DNA of 6,481 nucleotides, taken from NCBI GenBank assembly GCA_047632015.1, contig JBLIBC010000150.1:1-6481 (forward strand), in the 5' to 3' direction. Origin of the DNA: JBLIAZ01 sp047632015. GTDB taxonomy: Bacteria; Bacteroidota; Bacteroidia; Flavobacteriales_C; GCA-002722245. Below are positions 5,821 through 6,481 of this stretch, piece by piece. Numbering within the stretch: position 1 is the stretch's first letter; each line of letters opens with the position of its first letter. The notes under the pieces were generated by a model. That model was not told where the DNA came from and made no database searches. It saw only the letters and a list, made by a program, of their open reading frames with translations. The translations under genes and the position numbers were made by a program.

Positions 5821-6481
5821 GTTGCTGTTTTTATTATTTATAAATGTTTCTTCTCGTTTCCCACCCAATTTTAAAAAAGTTAAACCTTTCAATTAGAAAA
5901 AAGCGGGTTACAAAAATCCCAAAAAAAGTCTAATAAATTCTTATCCCAACTACCATAGTTTTTAGCAGTTGTTAACAATTGATTCAGATTGCTGATTTTC
6001 AATATTTTAACGCTAAATAACAAAGCTTTAGTGTAGCTATTAATTGCTAACTAATTGCACCTCTAATTTCAAGCTCGTTTTACAACATCTGTTGAAAACA
6101 TTTCTTGATTTTATATTAGGTAATTTCACAAATCTTGAAAGCCTTAAAAATCAAGGAAAAATTACAAAAATCAATTTTTCGTTTCTTAATTGGAGGGATA
6201 TTAAAGTTAGTTTTTAATTCCCTTCATGATCAAGGAAGTAAGATTTAGATATTAAAAATGAGAAGTTGAAAGTTTTTACTTGACTTGTATTAGACCAACG
6301 CAGTCAGTTCTTACCAACTAATTGTACCGGCTAAAAAAATTGGAAATAAATATTTGGCACGAATCTTTTTACCAAAACATTCTCCCAAAAATACAACTTT
6401 TGAAAATAAAAAATTAAAATCGATCTATTTCGGTTAAAAACTCTTTTTTAACGATAAAAAAAATAAAATAATCGATGTAAT
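5821..6481. other. AT-rich region upstream of nrdB, no gene seen
   Basis: About 660 bp without a convincing coding frame, tRNA or rRNA. It should hold the nrdB promoter, but no TAnnTTTG with a spaced -33 TTTG stands out. Small elements visible are a perfect 10-bp palindrome TTGTTAACAA (5969-5978), an 8-bp palindrome AAAGCTTT near 6023-6030, and a direct repeat TAATTGC at 6041-6047 and 6052-6058, 11 bp apart. I see no clear NrdR-box pair. The rest, from about 6080 to the edge, is A/T-rich with short homopolymer runs. Confidence 0.6.
6433..6452. other. Weak AT-only hairpin near the window edge
   Basis: GTTAAAAA (6433-6440) and TTTTTAAC (6445-6452) form an 8-bp stem around a four-base loop, CTCT. 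It could be a weak terminator for a gene beyond the right edge. The stem has only one G-C pair, and such structures are common by chance in DNA of this composition. Confidence 0.25.

Noticed and set aside
5821..5892. nrdB starting at the TTG at 5892
   Set aside because: The added 24 residues show no family similarity, TTG is a rare start, and an ATG at 5820 leads into the expected N-terminus.
5941..5949. DnaA box upstream of nrdB (TTATCCCAA)
   Set aside because: It differs from TTATCCACA at two important positions and there is no cluster of further boxes.
6020..6035. NrdR box around the AAAGCTTT palindrome
   Set aside because: It lacks the ACAnnATATnTnGT-like pattern and has no second box at a suitable phase.

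Overview
The window is AT-rich and every gene I can support lies on the minus strand, so it reads right to left. It looks like a chromosomal piece from a member of the Bacteroidota, most likely a Flavobacteriia/Cytophagia-type bacterium. The basis is a eukaryote-like class Ia ribonucleotide reductase whose beta subunit ends in FSLDEDF, TAnnTTTG-type -7 promoter elements, few clear Shine-Dalgarno sites, and low GC. The genus cannot be fixed from this sequence.

Right part (about 2200-6481), core metabolism. nrdB (beta subunit, 4768-5820) is followed after 84 bp by nrdA (alpha subunit, 2320-4683). A strong hairpin terminator (2226-2259) closes the unit. Together the two subunits reduce ribonucleoside diphosphates to deoxyribonucleoside diphosphates. 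All metal ligands, the radical tyrosine, the active-site cysteines and the C-terminal redox cysteines can be located. Upstream of nrdB are about 660 bp with no convincing gene.

Middle (1412-2191), a 780-bp IS6-family insertion sequence. It has 17-bp terminal inverted repeats (16/17 matching). Its transposase is complete and in frame except for one TAA codon in the helix-turn-helix region, so it is probably inactive. It sits at the border between the core nrd genes and the accessory genes to the left.

Left part (1-1411), a small accessory region. It holds a yefM-yoeB type II toxin-antitoxin pair, preceded by three GTAC-centred sites at exact 12-bp spacing that look like its autoregulatory operator. 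After it come an unrecognised small lipoprotein gene and, at the window edge, the first codons of another signal-peptide-bearing gene. A roughly 70-bp imperfect repeat occurs twice, each copy about 32 bp after one gene's stop and 1-5 bp before the next gene's start. This gives the region a cassette-like layout, and it is the most unusual feature of the window.
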